Numbered from the stretch's first letter, positions 10,301 through 21,679 are shown. The stretch: 64,000 nucleotides of DNA from Diplonema papillatum (GCA_030068145.1 JAPJBO010000211.1:186001-250000); one strand, 5' to 3'. Program-made: numbers and translations. Notes: generated from the letters alone by a model not told the origin.

Positions 10301-10371
10301 CCGCCAACAGCCGGCCATCCCACCCAAGGTCGCAGCCGTACCCATCCCAATACCCGTCAGGCCGCTACTAG
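7363..10371 (+). CDS. Large protein with degenerate ADP-ribosyltransferase-like domain and Q/P-rich tail
   Basis: A single 1002-residue open frame starts at ATG 7363. The N-terminal 340 residues are acidic and unrecognised. Residues about 350-450 follow the R-S-E mono-ADP-ribosyltransferase (ARTC) pattern: Leu-Tyr-Tyr-Gly-Val at 352-356, Lys-Thr-Thr-Ser at 384-387, and Ser-Gln-Tyr-Pro-Glu-Glu-Asn-Ala-Val-Val-Leu-Pro-Pro-Phe at 430-443. In active members these read Tyr-Arg-Gly, Ser-Thr-Ser and Glu-x-Glu. Here the Arg is Tyr354 and the catalytic Glu is Ala437, so transferase activity is unlikely. From about residue 600 the protein is low-complexity, rich in Gln, Pro, Ser and His with poly-Gln runs, as in prion-like or scaffold proteins. 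A 5' fragment lies upstream and a 3' fragment downstream. The family call rests on pattern alone. Confidence 0.6.
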   Translation: MPKKAVSFMDPAEEEAGYDEQAGMGDEGMAPEAAQPSGDELDAMKKLEDEWRVTSMRNAQSKITDVLRAVGRRSDERNATRDRQETLSFLTVPLAQAAEADEEGMQADQNDYGEDAGSMIPANFPADPREAMKTFAECLIAMYREKPGDVLTEMAENLRFPDYDETDQHIELPSDGADAPPVDESGEVDPLADLLGPGPEANATRGVSKKSLKREASLAVLARTLSKSGGGAPLGTLAELLVLRQATQAGPDIDRDLGWADAPGPLRKQDYSDVREAWAEYEEEHSDWGKDAADGEGRNAVIPPALEDGEAPSLSAVLRKAQPWVKWLCTLWAICPGNPEDRTEGSRSSTDLYYGVGGGHLTQDTVELHRKISPGDEFWWPLPKTTSVLRRAALNAARGSAGVPTEENPGSLVFAIRKAAGLGKAVSAVSQYPEENAVVLPPFTQYKTTRVALDEGNAFEQGLIFDIQPILPEGLEPGGFISEFLQSVRNDAQTASERLEVPSGVRRTVPELHQGETYTYAEPAVRGPKHVSIPKDTAWQEMLWVVERAEVIADDSAGWVGDYATKPVPRDEPGYVSMPPAANLLMRQPDGYRTGFDWPMTSSAVQPITQFPPYATTPALAQHTPAAIASARRQYRGPQQPSPTHHLHNPSVSPQAAVYQPHSNVVSHPTQSSHRPHPPAVSPALQSHLYPQQQQLPQQQPPSSVRPTIVPEHVSAHAPYSATPSNVLPSGSPPHPSYHARPSQISRQPSEVPNTPPRHGDLPWEGPDARAAMIHQARLNRAPTPEDTFPLHTGSVGLGNGTSYAHPVSLAASSQHPKHPQQQPQSLHEQQRQQQQDFQLHMQQQERQQQQSQGAARRTTPSRNSSGQSNPARSAMIPPGPPSQPGGYRAPVEQLSGPNPTVVSQRSQPQADAGAGGAPFNSHSQLSRQLSRGASHQQPAGSRLAAPGNKPSHPLFNGGMRGPSHPPSNLTSQAFVPPSAANSRPSHPRSQPYPSQYPSGRY

Positions 10372-10517
10372 CAACTTGTGTTGCGAGTTGCCTAGACCGC
10401 AAGGTAATGTAGTTTGAAGCCTATCTGAATTCTATCCGAAGTGCTCCAATGCTTACAGGGGAAGTGACATTCGTGCTGCCGTCTTCTTGTCTAGTTCTGG
10501 AATGCAGACGCATGCTG

Positions 10518-10645
10518 TCGGAGTGGAACGGCAGCCGGCTCGCGGCGGGCAACGAGCCCAGCCACCCGCGGCTTGCGGGGGCCGTCGCATCCTCCGAGCA
10601 ACCTCACCTCGGAGGCCTTCGTCCCGCCGCCAACAGCCGCTCCCA
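10518..10645 (+). pseudogene. 3' fragment copy of the ART-like gene
   Basis: Copy of about 10187-10312, the end of the Ser/Pro-rich tail, with indels that break the frame. It ends before the region matching the stop codon. Confidence 0.75.
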
Positions 10646-11081
10646 GCTGACAATGTGGCCCGTTAGGCCACAACATTTAGCCACGAAAGAAGCAGCCACG
10701 CACACTTTGCAGTCAGGGGCAGTGCTCGCGCTGAGAAAACGACAAGGAGTCCATTGCTGAAAACTGACCGGCCATATGTCGCCGCCGTATTAGGGCCCAC
10801 CATTACCAGCTAGCCGGCCATGTTTGGCCCACAGATCTCCGCCCGCGGCGACTGCTGTCGGCTCTCAGCACCTGCCTGTACCTTTAACTCCTGCACCCCA
10901 CCGTGCATGGCGATGCACACCGTGCGGGTCACCCGTCAGGAAACCGCGGATAAGCCGCAACCAGCCACACTAGCAACGCCAAACTCCCCCGCCCCACCTC
11001 TGCCGCCAATTGTACAACCCCCCATCGTGTCAAACCTCCCTTTCCATCTCGAATTGTAAATTCGACAGCTTTGTTCTTTTT

Positions 11082-11298
11082 GTATACGCACCTGCTTTTA
11101 TAGGAAGTACCCGAGAGCTGGCCGCCAGTTGAAAGTCCTGAAGGAGGAAACGCGCCGCACCCGGCACTGAACACAGGTCCATCTGGGTGTAGTGTCGGGC
11201 GTTAGCGTCCAAGAACAGAGACCCCGCGTGCAATCGTCTTGTTTCTCCCCATCTGGCCTCCGTCGGAATAAGCACCGGGCGGACCTTCCGAGTATTAT
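11082..11298 (+). repeat. R1 dispersed repeat, diverged copy
   Basis: It keeps the R1 head (GTATACGCACCTGCTTTTA) and a GAGTATT end but differs strongly inside. A further weak R1-like tail is at about 11640-11790. Confidence 0.55.
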
Positions 11299-12013
11299 TC
11301 CTTTTGTATTGTTCAATATCGCGCCAGATACCCACGTGGCCCCGCCTTGCTGGGTCTTGCGTCCTTCGATACGGATGCGGCACGTCACGATTCATTTCAT
11401 TTCCTTCCACGCCTCTCGGGCGCGTGGTCGTGAGCAGTACGTTTTTGCCGGGAAAATATGGGGTGCAGCTCGTTGCCTTCGGAGAAAGAAGTACAGCCAG
11501 TACACGCGTCCCTTACCGCCGGCTTTCTCTCGAAAGCCTGCGCTGTTTGCAAAACTTGTTGTCGCTGCGAGAGAAGAAGCTCCCACCCCTTCTTTTCTTC
11601 ATGGCAGCAAACGCGTGCGGGTGACTTCACACATAAACAAGCTTGCGCCCAGGTAGTGTGTGCTGTGGCCAGTCGAGATACACACAGGTAACCTCCGGGT
11701 TAGTGTCGGGCATACGTGCTCAACGAAAAAAGACTAGGAAGTGGTATTTTCCGCCGAAGTAAGCACCGGGCGACTCCTTCGAGAATTTTGTATGCAACCA
11801 ACCCCCTCTAAATTATGCCGCGGGAGAAGGAATCCCCCGCGTCGAAGCACGCACAAGCAATGGAGCACCAGATCCGTTTTTCTTCGCCCAGCACGCGCGC
11901 GCCCACCCAGTCGGAAGAGACCACTATTGTACCCGTCCAAATTGTCGACACGAAACAAAGTATCCCCTCCCGCCTCCCCCCCATGCTAGCCACCGATGTC
12001 TGTTTACTAGTTC

Positions 12014-12555
12014 TTGCGCCTCGAACCGCACCGTTTTTTGTTTCCCACCTTTTTGTCGATGGTAGAGCAAAAGTAGAGCTTAGCTCCGGTGCAGCCGCCA
12101 ACCTTAGCTTTCAACTCCGCGTGCGAGATTTGTCAGCCACCGCCATGTGAGGGGGCGTGTTTACATTTGCATGATGGTTGCAACACACCCGCTTTTTATC
12201 CGGCAGGTCCTAGCGAGCAGGACTTTCGCGAGAGATTCGTCACCCACCGCCGCGTGTGTAGGGGGGCACTGACACTTTGCCCCCGGCGGGCACTGTCACT
12301 TTGCTGGCGCCGCTCGAACCGCACCGTTTCATGGTGAAGCAAAAGTAGAGGTTAGCTCCAGTGCGGCCGTCAACCGTAGCATTCAACAACTCCGCGTGCG
12401 AGATTTGTCAGCCACTGCCATGTGAGGGGGTGCGTTTACATTGGAATGATGGTTGCAGCACACCCGCTTTCGTATCCTAGTGAGCAGGACTTGCGTCACA
12501 TCTCTCATCACCCACCGCCGTTCATACAGGGGGTGCGGGGTACTGACACTTTGCT
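12014..12555 (+). repeat. Tandem duplication of the sequence upstream of beta-COP 1
   Basis: Two diverged copies, about 12014-12280 and 12306-12555, share blocks such as GCAAAAGTAGAG, CCGCGTGCGAGATTTGTCAG and a closing ACTGACACTTTGC. The second copy ends about 40 bases before the start codon, so the duplicated unit is the likely promoter and 5' untranslated region. Confidence 0.65.
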
Positions 12556-12596
12556 GTCGCCGAGGCGACGAAAAAAGGGGATTCAAGAGGGGGAAA

Positions 12597-15500
12597 ATGG
12601 CAGCGTCCCATGAAGCTTCGTGCTCGCTGCTGGTCGACCTCGACCGCCAGGCTCCGACGGAGAAGGAGCTGAAGGAGTTGATCGAGAAGGGCAGCACGAC
12701 AGACAGGATCTCAGCCGTGCGGGACATGATAGCGTTGACCCTGAGTGGCGAGTCGCAGACGAAGTTGATCATGAGCGTGATTAAGTACATCCAGCCTGCG
12801 GGGACCAACGCAACGTCCAGCGCGCAAAATGATCCGCTGGTCCACGTGTTGAAGAAGACTGTGTTGTACTTCTGGGAAGTTTGCGAGAAGACAGACGCGC
12901 AAGGGAACCTCCTGCCGGAGTTGATCCTGGTCGTCGATGCGCTGCGCCGAGACCTGTCGCACCCGAATGAGTTCATCCGTGGAGCCACGCTTCGTTTCCT
13001 TGCCCGTCTCCGTGAGACCGAGATCCTTGAACCTCTTGCGCCTACGGTGTTAGACTGCCTCGTGCACAGGCAAGTCGTCGTTAGGCGGAACGCGATCTTG
13101 GCCCTGACCAACATCTACAAGCGAGTGCCCGATGCGGTGCCAGACTCGCACGAGATCATCGAACAACTTCTGCTGCAGGAGGTCGATGTCACCGCCAAGC
13201 GTAACGCATTCCTCATGCTCTTCCACTGCGTGCCCGACAGAGCGGTCGAGTACCTCAGGAACGCGATGGAAACGTCGGACTTGGCTAAGGTATGGCATTC
13301 GTGTCTCTCTCTGTCTCCTCTGAAGACTACACCAACACGAGCGAAGAAGCGACGATCGACCTCGGCGATTCGGTTCCATTGAAGACAACAACACGGTCAT
13401 CACCCAACCGCCGTAAAGAAGCACCTGTCGACGCGCAACCGATGAACCTGGACGAAGCAGTCGAAGGAGAAGCGACGCACCAAGCGCGCGGATCAAGACG
13501 AACTGAAGAGGCGAAAGCATGACGCATCACGTGCGAGCCACAGATTCTTTACATCCAAAGCTATCTCTCTCCGTCAGTACGGTGCAATCAATGAATAGGA
13601 ACTGCGGAACAGGACTTCTCACCCCCACACAACCGCTCTCGACGTATTGCACTGTCAGGTGAAAGCAGGAGACCGTGATGCACCGCGAAGTACAGCACCA
13701 TGCAATTCGATACAGGAGAAAAAAATCCCATGCCGACATCTGAAACCCAGACTCTCTAAGATCATTGGCAGCTAGTTCGTTTCTGGTTGTTCTTCTGTCT
13801 GCAGCGGGTGTGGAGCAGAGGGTGGGAACGGAAATAGTTCTCCCCAAGACTTGATGCTAGCATCAAACATGCATCCTGCCTAAACATCGAACTAAGCCTG
13901 GCCCTTGGCAACGTGCTTATTCATCCGTGTCGTCTGAGCTCTCAAACGATCTCGACGCCCCTCGGACATATCAACTAGCATCTGTACCACTTACTGTTAG
14001 GGAGGCGACGTGTTCCAGCAAGCGATCGTGGAGCTGCTCAAGCAGTTGATGCAGACGAACCCACACCAGAAGTCGCAGTACATCAAGGTGATCTTCACCC
14101 TGCTTCAGAGCAAGTCGGAGGTATTTCTTCCTTTCCGCCAATGCGCGCCCTTTTTTTTTATAAGCGCCAGCTTGAAAGGAAATGCTCGACGATGCTGCCC
14201 GACAAAGAACAGAAGGGATCCCAAGTGCTGTACCTACCGAACCACGTGTTGAACGGACGTGAGGTCATGCGGGTCTACCCCTACACGACAAATCACACAA
14301 ACACAACAGGTCAAAGTCCTGAGTGAGAATGCAACACACGGTGGTGCAAGCGAAGAACAAATCAGATTGTGTTTGTATTGTATTTGCCCCTTACCTCTAT
14401 ATTTCCTCCCTTCCATTCGGAGTCGAAGCAGCAACGTCGAGTATTTTTGTATAAGCACCTGCTTTGTCGGAAATGCTTGAGGAGACTGCCAGTTGCGATA
14501 GATCACAGGGGTAAATGTGCTGTAGCCCACACGAAACACAGGTAAATCTGGGTTTAGTGGCGGCGTAAGCGTTCAACAAAAAAGACCCACTTTGTAGTTG
14601 TATTGTTTTCTCCCCCTCTAGCCTCCTTCGAAATGAGCACAAGGCAGTCCCTCGAGTATTTTTACATAGGCGCGAGCCTGCAAGGAAATTAGTTAGTGAG
14701 CTAGACCCATGTCACATGGTGGAATCACTTGTATTGGTACAACCTTCGAATTTTCCTTTTCGTCGAAGTTATAATCTTTGAAAACAAGTGGGCCGTGCCG
14801 AGTATGAATCCTACGTCAGAAAAACTCGACGTCGCTGCTTTGACACCAAATGGAAGGGAAGAAATATAGAGGAGTGGGTACGTGACACCTCGTAACAATT
14901 AGGTTGTGTTTGGGTCCAACCTCAAAAACTGAAGTGGAAGGAGGCGTGCGGAGTCACACAGAAAGCGAATGATTGGAGGCATTGGGGAAATCGCTTCCTC
15001 GACCTATTCTCAAACTTTAAATGGGCGTGAGCTCGGGGTTACTTCATTGAACCCTGACGTAGAATCCTGGTTCTAAGTGGGCCACTTCTGGTAAGCAGGA
15101 CTGGGCAAGATTCTGCCCAAACGCTACACTAAGACTTTCCCCTATAACTTCCCCTTACAACAAGTTTGCTGAAAAGGAGGTAGTAAACTACCTGACCGAC
15201 CCGAGACCACCGCAAATTTCGGTACTAACAATCTTGTGGGGTACCCTTCAATGTATTGTTCAAGCTAAAAAGACGTTGTGGCGGCGTGTTTTGGTGGCTG
15301 ACCAGGGGTAAGTGCAGGGAAAACGATCGACCAGACACGCACAAACCAAGCGAAGCGCCTGTCTTTTTCTTGCCTTCCCCGTTCCCCAAAAACCTGGTGA
15401 GATCTTCGTGTCGGTCACAAATGGTTTCCGGATTCTCAAGCGAACTTATACCTCTTAAAACCCAGAACGGACCCTCCTCAGAAGGAGGTAGTACAAACTA

Positions 15501-18500
15501 CCTGACCGACCGGAGACCACCGCAAATCTCTCACATAAGCGTCAGCTTGGAAGGAAATGCTCGACGAAACTGCCAGACAAAGAACCAAAGACATTCCGAG
15601 TGCTGCAACTACCGAACCACGTGTTGAACGGACGTGAGGTCATGCGGGTCTACCACTACACGACAAGACACACACACACACACACACACACCAGGTCAGA
15701 AGTCCTGAGTGAGAAAACAGCACACGGTGGTGTGAGCGACGAAGAAATCAGTTTGCGTTTGCATTGTATTTCCCCCTCTACCTCTTCATTTCCTCCCTTC
15801 CGTTGGGAGTCACAGCAGCCACGTCGAGTATATTTTGCCCCCCCCGTGTCCCCCCCCCCCCCCCCCCCCCCAAAGAAACCAGAACCGATCTCAACGTCCC
15901 TCCTCCTCAGGCTGTTCTCTTCCAATGCGCCGCGACGCTGCTCGCCCTCAGCTCCTCTCCGACCGCCATCCGCGCCTCCGCCACGACTCTCGTCAACCTC
16001 CTCAACTCCAACTGCGACACCAACGTCAAGCTCGTCGTCGTCTCGAAGCTCGAAGAAGTGAAGAAGCACTTCCCGGAAACCCTCGTAGAGCTGACCATGG
16101 AGATGCTTCGGTGCCTCACGTCCACCGACTCCGAAATCCAGAAAAAGGTCCTCGGCCTCTCTATTGACTTGGTGACGGCCAAGAACGTGGAGGAGGTCGT
16201 TTTGTTCCTGAAGAAGGAGCTCGTCGAGTCCAGCAGCGCCGGGGGCAAAACTGAGACCGAATACCGGCACCTGCTCATCAAGTTCCTCCACCACGCCACG
16301 ATGAAGCACCGGTTCGTCGCTCCCGCCATCCTCCCCATCCTCATGGACTTCGCGGCCGCGCGGGAGAGCAAGCCGGCGACGGAGACGATCTCGTTCGTGA
16401 GGGAGATAGCCCACCGGCAGCCGGAGCTGCGGGAGGACGTGATCACCAAGCTGGCCTTCGCGTTCGAGTCGATCCAGAACAACTGGGTCTTCGTCACGGT
16501 GCTGTGGATCTTCGGCGCCCACAGCTCGACGTACGAGCAGATCGTCAACGTCATGGGCACCGTCTCCCGGGCCTTGGAGCCGTTCCCCTTGTGGCTTCCC
16601 GAGGTCGAAGCCGAGGCGGGCGGCGCCGGCGCGACCGCGGGCGGCGGCGCAACGGTGTCCGTCGACGGGACCTACATCATGGCCGTCGTCCCGGAGCAGA
16701 AGCAAGAACCGGCAGCCTCCACATCTTTCCGGTGCGCCTTTCTTTTCTTGTATAAGCACCTGCTTTGTAGGAAATGCTGGAGGAGACTGCCAGTTGCGAT
16801 AGATCAACGGAGGTAAATGCGCTGCAGCCCTCACGAAACACAGGTTAATCTGGGTTTAGTGGCGGGCGTAAGCGTTCAACAAATTTAGTACCACCAATGC
16901 ATTGTTGGTACCAAAAATTAGTGGTTGGCAGCGTACTACATGAAACTTACCAAAGCAGGTGAGTTCCGCTAGTGCGCACAAACAAAAGAAATCGCCATAC
17001 TACTTTTGTCTCTCTAGCTTTCCATCCGTGCTTCGAGCATGTGTGGACAATTTCATTCCACACACACACACACATATGCGGAAGGGAAGAGAGCAGGAGA
17101 GAGGGGCGCAAGCAGCCAGCGCTCCCGACCAACAGCAAGGCAAGCGAGGAATGCGACGGCACGATGCGCGAAGCATGATGAACCCCGCTGCACCGCGTGT
17201 ATAAAGAGGCGATTGCCCCCAGATACGTGTTGCGTGAGCAGCACATGGGACATGGAGCAGGGAGCTTAAACCAAACGAGGCTGCAGTTAGATCAGAGCGT
17301 GGCCACCACGAGCAGCCGGCAGGACCACCAGCTGGGACGTGAGGATGTTGACAACGTGGGCTATACTCCGCTTCAGGGGTTACCCGAAATTGAATTCCAA
17401 CACACACACATACCGGGTACACACAAATCCACAATTACACGTCTTCTTTTTGCGACAGAGTGAGCCAGTGCCTCTCATCTCACCTTTAAGACACGGCTGT
17501 GCCACGCATGCCTTTTGACAGACGCTAGTGTCCGGCATTGTGCGTGGTACAGTCGTTGAGTGGTCACTCTTCCCGCGCTTTCGTCGTGGTGCAACCTTTG
17601 CCGGTTGCAACTGTTGCTGTGAGCGAGTGACAAGTTCGAAATCTCTTTCAATTGCACTCTTATCCTCACAACATCAAACACCCAGGTCGCTGATTACCGG
17701 CGGAGACTTCTTCATCGCATCCGCTGTGTCGACCATGCTCGTGAAACTGGTGGTCACGGGGTTCAAGCTCCCCATCAAGCAGTCGCAGAAGGAATCCCTG
17801 CGCACGGAAGCCGACAAGATCATCTCCGAGCTCGAAAACCTGGGCATCAACAAGGGGATCGAGTACGATGCGCACGAGCGTCTCCGCGTGAACAAGCGCT
17901 TGCTGGCGGTGCCGCAGGGCAAGCTGGCGCAGACCTTCGTGGAGCAGAGCTTGCAGAGCTTGTCGAACATGCTCGACGAGGACGACGCAATCAACAACGA
18001 GTCTGGCAAGGAAGGCGACGAGGAAAAAATGTACGTGTCAGTGGACCAGCCGTTGGTGTTCACGCAGCTCATGCAGAAGATGGGCTCGGACATCGCGGTC
18101 GACTTCGTCGACGCCGACGTGGCCGTCAAGAGCGACGCTATTAAGTCCAAGCAGAAAGCGGTCAAAAACGTCGTGCAGCTCACCGGCTTCTCCGACCCCA
18201 TCTACATGGAGGCGGTCGTCGAAGTGCACCAGTTCGACATCCTGCTGGACCTGCTGCTGATCAACAAAACGAAGGAAACCCTCCAAAACGTCGTCCTCGA
18301 GCTCGACGCCTTGGGCGGGCTGAAGCTCTGCGAGCGGCCTCAAGTGCACACGCTGGCACCCGGGGAGGAGAAGAAGCTGCGGGCAAGTGTTAAGGTCTCG
18401 TCGTCGGAAGCCGGCGTGGTGTTCGGCAACCTGGTCTACGATTCGGGTCCCACGGACCAAACGGTGATCGTGCTCAACGAGATACACATGGATGTGATCG

Positions 18501-18859
18501 ACTACATCCACCCTGCATCGTGCAGTTCGAGCTCGTTCAAGCAAATGTGGCAGGACTTCGAGTGGGAAAACAAGATCGTCGTCATCACCGAGATCAAGGA
18601 CCTGGGCGAGTACCTGGACCACGTCCGCAAGCTGACCAACATGCGCTGCCAGGCGCACTCCGCCGCACCGTCTTCGGGCTCGGACTTCCTGAGTGCGAAC
18701 TTGCTCGCCAAGTCGTCGTTCGGCGAGCCGGTTGTGGCGAACGTGAGCATCAGCAAAACCAGCAACGGCATCGAGGGGTACCTCCGCATCCGGTCGCGCA
18801 CCCAAGGCATCGCGCTCGCCCTCGGCGAAAAAGTAAACATGAAGCAGTCGAAAGCATGA
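12597..18859 (+). CDS. COPB1: Coatomer subunit beta (beta-COP), copy 1
   Basis: Four exons: 12597-13289, 14001-14120, 15911-16731 and 17686-18859. They join into a 935-residue protein, against about 950 in animals. Introns are GT-AG with phases 0, 0 and 2. Exons 1-3 encode the adaptin-like helical trunk, with blocks such as Arg-Arg-Asp-Leu-Ser-His-Pro-Asn-Glu and Ala-Lys-Arg-Asn-Ala-Phe. Exon 4 encodes the beta-COP C-terminal domain and appendage, including Gly-Asp-Phe-Phe, Gln-Leu-Thr-Gly-Phe-Ser-Asp-Pro and Met-Trp-Gln-Asp-Phe-Glu-Trp-Glu-Asn. The product is a core COPI-coat subunit acting in Golgi-to-ER transport. Intron 2 (14121-15910) is packed with R2, R1 and R3 copies and ends in a 22-base C-run 39 bases before the acceptor. 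Intron 3 starts with R1 and R4. A second, diverged copy lies 4 kb downstream. Confidence 0.95.
13290..14000 (+). other. Intron 1 of beta-COP 1
   Basis: Donor GTATGG and acceptor TGTTAG bound this intron. It has no R1-R4 copy. It contains the palindrome TGATGCTAGCATCA (13852-13865), also found at 56912 and 59671. No reading frame in it looks genuine. Confidence 0.8.
14158..14448 (+). repeat. R2 dispersed repeat in beta-COP 1 intron 2
   Basis: R2 is about 290 bases long. It opens with ATAAGCGCCAGCTTG after a T-run and closes with CGTCGAGTATTTTT. It starts 37 bases after the 5' splice site and runs straight into R1. Confidence 0.85.
14449..14664 (+). repeat. R1 dispersed repeat in beta-COP 1 intron 2
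   Basis: Full-length copy joined to the preceding R2 at the shared GAGTATTTTT end. A diverged head of another unit (ACATAGGCGCGAGCCTG) follows at once. Confidence 0.85.
15221..15369 (+). repeat. R3 dispersed repeat in beta-COP 1 intron 2
   Basis: Sense copy with a short internal deletion. The flanking block around CTACCTGACCGACC(C/G)GAGACCACCGC is present on both sides (15189 and 15499), suggesting a local duplication. Confidence 0.75.
15533..15837 (+). repeat. R2 dispersed repeat, second copy in beta-COP 1 intron 2
   Basis: Full-length copy with an internal (AC)n expansion near 15668. It ends next to C-runs at 15838-15845 and 15850-15871. Confidence 0.85.
16750..16883 (+). repeat. R1 dispersed repeat, 3'-truncated, in beta-COP 1 intron 3
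   Basis: It begins 18 bases after the 5' splice site. The R1 sequence stops at GCGTTCAACAAA and R4 begins. Confidence 0.85.
16884..17007 (+). repeat. R4 dispersed repeat in beta-COP 1 intron 3
   Basis: R4 is about 120 bases long. It opens with TTAGTACNAACAATGCATTG and closes with AAAGCGCCATACTA(A)TTTT. The head and tail resemble those of R3 but the centre differs. Confidence 0.8.
17455..17572 (+). repeat. R7 repeat copy in beta-COP 1 intron 3
   Basis: Close relative of 6369-6480, ending about 110 bases before the acceptor site at 17685. Confidence 0.65.
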
Positions 18860-18861
18860 GA

Positions 18862-18957
18862 GAGAGCAGCCTCGGTTCGTTGAAGCAGTCGATCGTATCG
18901 CCCTCATCCTCGGCGAAAACGTAAACCTGCATCCGTCGAAAGCATGAGAGAGCAGCC
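18862..18957 (+). pseudogene. Short 3'-terminal copy of beta-COP 1
   Basis: A repeat of the last codons and stop region (ATCGCCCTC... to AAAGCATGAG) directly behind the gene. Confidence 0.7.
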
Positions 18958-18973
18958 TCCCGTTCTATTGTGA

Positions 18974-19345
18974 CCCTGCATCGTGCAGTTCGAGCTCATT
19001 CAAGCAAATGTGGCAGGACTTCGCGTGGGAGAACAAGATCGTCGTCAGCACCGAGATCGAGGACTTGGGCGAGTACCTGGACCACGTCCGCAAGCTGACC
19101 AACATGCGCTGCTAGGCGCACTCCGCCGCGCCGTCTTCGGGCTCGGACTTCCTGAGTGCGAACTTGCTCGCCAAGTCGTCGTTCGGCGAGCCGGTTGTGG
19201 CGAACGTGAGCATCAGCAAAACCAGCAACGGCATCGAGGGGTACCTCCGCATCCGGTCGCGCACCCAAGGCATCGCGCTCGCCCTCGGCGAAAAAGTAAA
19301 CATGAAGCAGTCGAAAGCATGAGAGAGAGCAGCCTCGGTTCGTTG
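18974..19345 (+). pseudogene. 3' fragment copy of beta-COP 1 exon 4
   Basis: Copy of 18511-18886 with high identity. A C-to-T change turns a Gln codon into TAG right after Met-Arg-Cys, and there is no upstream coding part. Smaller copies of the last 25 codons follow at 19501-19580 and about 19590-19659, so the decay is graded. Confidence 0.9.
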
Positions 19346-19500
19346 ACGCAGCGCGTGCCCTCTTCCGTCGCTGCATTCACGTTTCAACAACAACAACAAC
19401 AACAACAAAACTACGCATTTCTTTTGCGCAAGTTTGCAAAATCGTAAAAAAGGAGGCGTCCTGGGGGCGAACCTGTTCTCCTGCATTCCTGCCGATGCAA

Positions 19501-19659
19501 TAGCTCCGCATCCGGTCGCGCACCCAAGGCATCGCGCTCGCCCTCGGCGAAAAAGTAAACACGACGCAGTCGAAAGCATGAGGGAGCATCGTTGAAGCAG
19601 TTGATCGTATCGCCCTCATCCTGGGCGAAAGCGTAAACATGCATCAGTCGAAAGCATGA
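19501..19659 (+). pseudogene. Two further short 3' copies of beta-COP 1
   Basis: Each repeats the terminal coding block and the AAAGCATGAG stop context. A CAA microsatellite lies between this and the larger fragment (19388-19408). Confidence 0.75.
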
Positions 19660-21110
19660 GAAAGCAGCCTCGGTTCGTTAAGCAGCGCGTGCCCTCTCCC
19701 GTCGCCACAGTCACATTTCTTTTGCGCAAGCTTGCAAAATCGCAAAGGACGTCCTGGGGGCAAATCTGTTTTCCTGCATCCCAACCGACGCAATCAGCAA
19801 AAGGGCCGCACGGTCAACCAACGACTTCAAAGCACCGATCCTTTGCACCCGTAGTTGTCACTGTGCGCGACTACCAATGGGCCGGAACAGCATTACCTTG
19901 TTAATCAAATGGTCAAGGTAATCGGGAAGACACGATGGTGAAATACAAAAAAGGCAATCGAGGAAAGCTATCGGTCGTAGAGATACGATCGAGGACTGCC
20001 CCTTTGAAAGCTGAAGAATGAATAGAATGATCATGCATCAATCTAGGCTTGACACGATACAATCTCTGGTATCGGGGAATCTTTGATTCGTCAGATTTTC
20101 CTCGGTCCAGTCTGGTTTGAGTGACAAGAAACCTGGTTGATCCTCATATGCTTGTTTCAAGGATTAAGCCATGCAACGTGTCGAATTCAGCTACATGTCC
20201 GGCACTGTTGCATCGTGAGCTGATCCTCGCTGAAACAACGGCTTGCAGCACTCCACTAGGCACTTGCTGGTAAAATCAGCCACCCCACGCGCATGGGAAG
20301 GAATACACAGGACCCAGATTTCCGTATAGATCCCTGCTGTAGCGCGCTGCGAAAAGAAGAAAAGACAATGTGAAAAAGAAAGCAGGGCTCTCCCTCGAAA
20401 GCAACAGAACAGGACGCGAAGTCTGTCGCTGTGCTTTGTGGTGTGGGGGGACAAGTATTCGTCCATCCTTATTAGTCCGATTCGTTCGTCTCTGCGGGGC
20501 CGGCGCACCCCCCCCCCTCATCCCGTTCAAACCTTTTTCATGGCCTTTGACACTTGCAGTCTTGCGCCATCCACTGCATTTGACGAAAAAGGCGAAAGAA
20601 AAAGAATTCCTAGCCCAATCGAGAAACAAACGGGAGTGTGGGTGGGGCATTCGCGTCCCCGGAGAGCATACTTGTTGCAGCCGAAATGAACGTTTACACG
20701 GTGGGGCAAAGCTGAAGGAATGCAGATTTCACCGACCAGGGAGGGAGGGGGAGGGACCTTTTTGTTAAGAATCACTCGAAGCACGCAGGAGAAGGAGGAG
20801 GGGCAAAGTACCTCCGCGCCTTTCCAACGTCCACGCCGTGAAGTCGTTGGCGTGAGCTTCGATGGAGCGTGGATGAGTGCAGATGTTGGTTGTAGCAGCG
20901 AATATTCAATGGAGAACATTGAAAGACCGAAGTGGAGAAGGTCCGTGTCAACAGCTGTGTCCCCGGCCTTGACGTTTTCTGCGTCGCCAAGGCAGTCATA
21001 GCGCCAAACTGCTCGTCGACCGGGGACGAGCTCAAGTCTCGCCTGATCTTCCACGCATGCAACAAGACGTCTTAGCGCGGCTTCCCGAGACGGCGCCTAA
21101 AACTTCTTTT
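19660..21110. other. Gene-free spacer
   Basis: Apart from the 18S fragment, nothing is supported. Short open frames here have no domain. Confidence 0.5.
20130..20175 (+). pseudogene. Fragment of the 5' end of 18S rDNA
   Basis: The start AACCTGGTTGATCCT and the following CATATGCTTGT and ATTAAGCCATGCA are the conserved 5' end of eukaryotic 18S rRNA. About nine bases normally between them are missing, so this is a relic. Confidence 0.8.
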
Positions 21111-21325
21111 GTATAAGCACCTGCTTTGTAGGAAATCCTTGAGGAGGCTGCCAGCTGCAAAAGTTCAAAGGAGTTAAATGTGCTGTAGCCCACACGAAAC
21201 ACAGGTAAATCTGGGTTTAGTGGCGGGCGTAAGCGTTCAGCAAAAAAGACCCACTTTGTAGTTGTATTGTTTCTCCCCCTCTAGCCTCCTTCGAAGTAAG
21301 CACAATGCAGCCCCTCGAGTATTTT
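21111..21325 (+). repeat. R1 dispersed repeat, full-length copy
   Basis: Intergenic copy between the two beta-COP genes, very close to the 4679 copy. Confidence 0.85.
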
Positions 21326-21679
21326 CGCTGTGCCGGGGCACAACAAGGTCAGTCGGTCCTAAGGCAAGGTGTAATGGCTCGCCTCAAAGCTGCCTAAAAC
21401 ACTCCAGCACTGGTGCCCTGCGCGTCCTCCTGGCGGTGCGTTAGCTGTTGCCCCGACCAGTTCTTGCTCCCCACATCGATATCGATTCATAAACACATTG
21501 GTTGTTAAGGCGGCGTTTGCTGCGTCGTTTTTGTTTCGTTTTCTACGCCTTCGGTTCACGCACCGACCCGCGCGCGCGTTGTGAGAGAAACTCCGTCGGA
21601 GTCGGCAGCCAGCCTCTTCTTGGATTAAGTCTTCGGTCATTGCACTCAGGTCTTGGCTTGAGTAATCGAGTCCGCCACG

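Noticed and set aside
8506-10350. 614-residue minus-strand open frame opposite the ART-like gene
   Set aside because: It is a GC-driven shadow of the real gene. Its composition is Arg-rich and it shows no domain.
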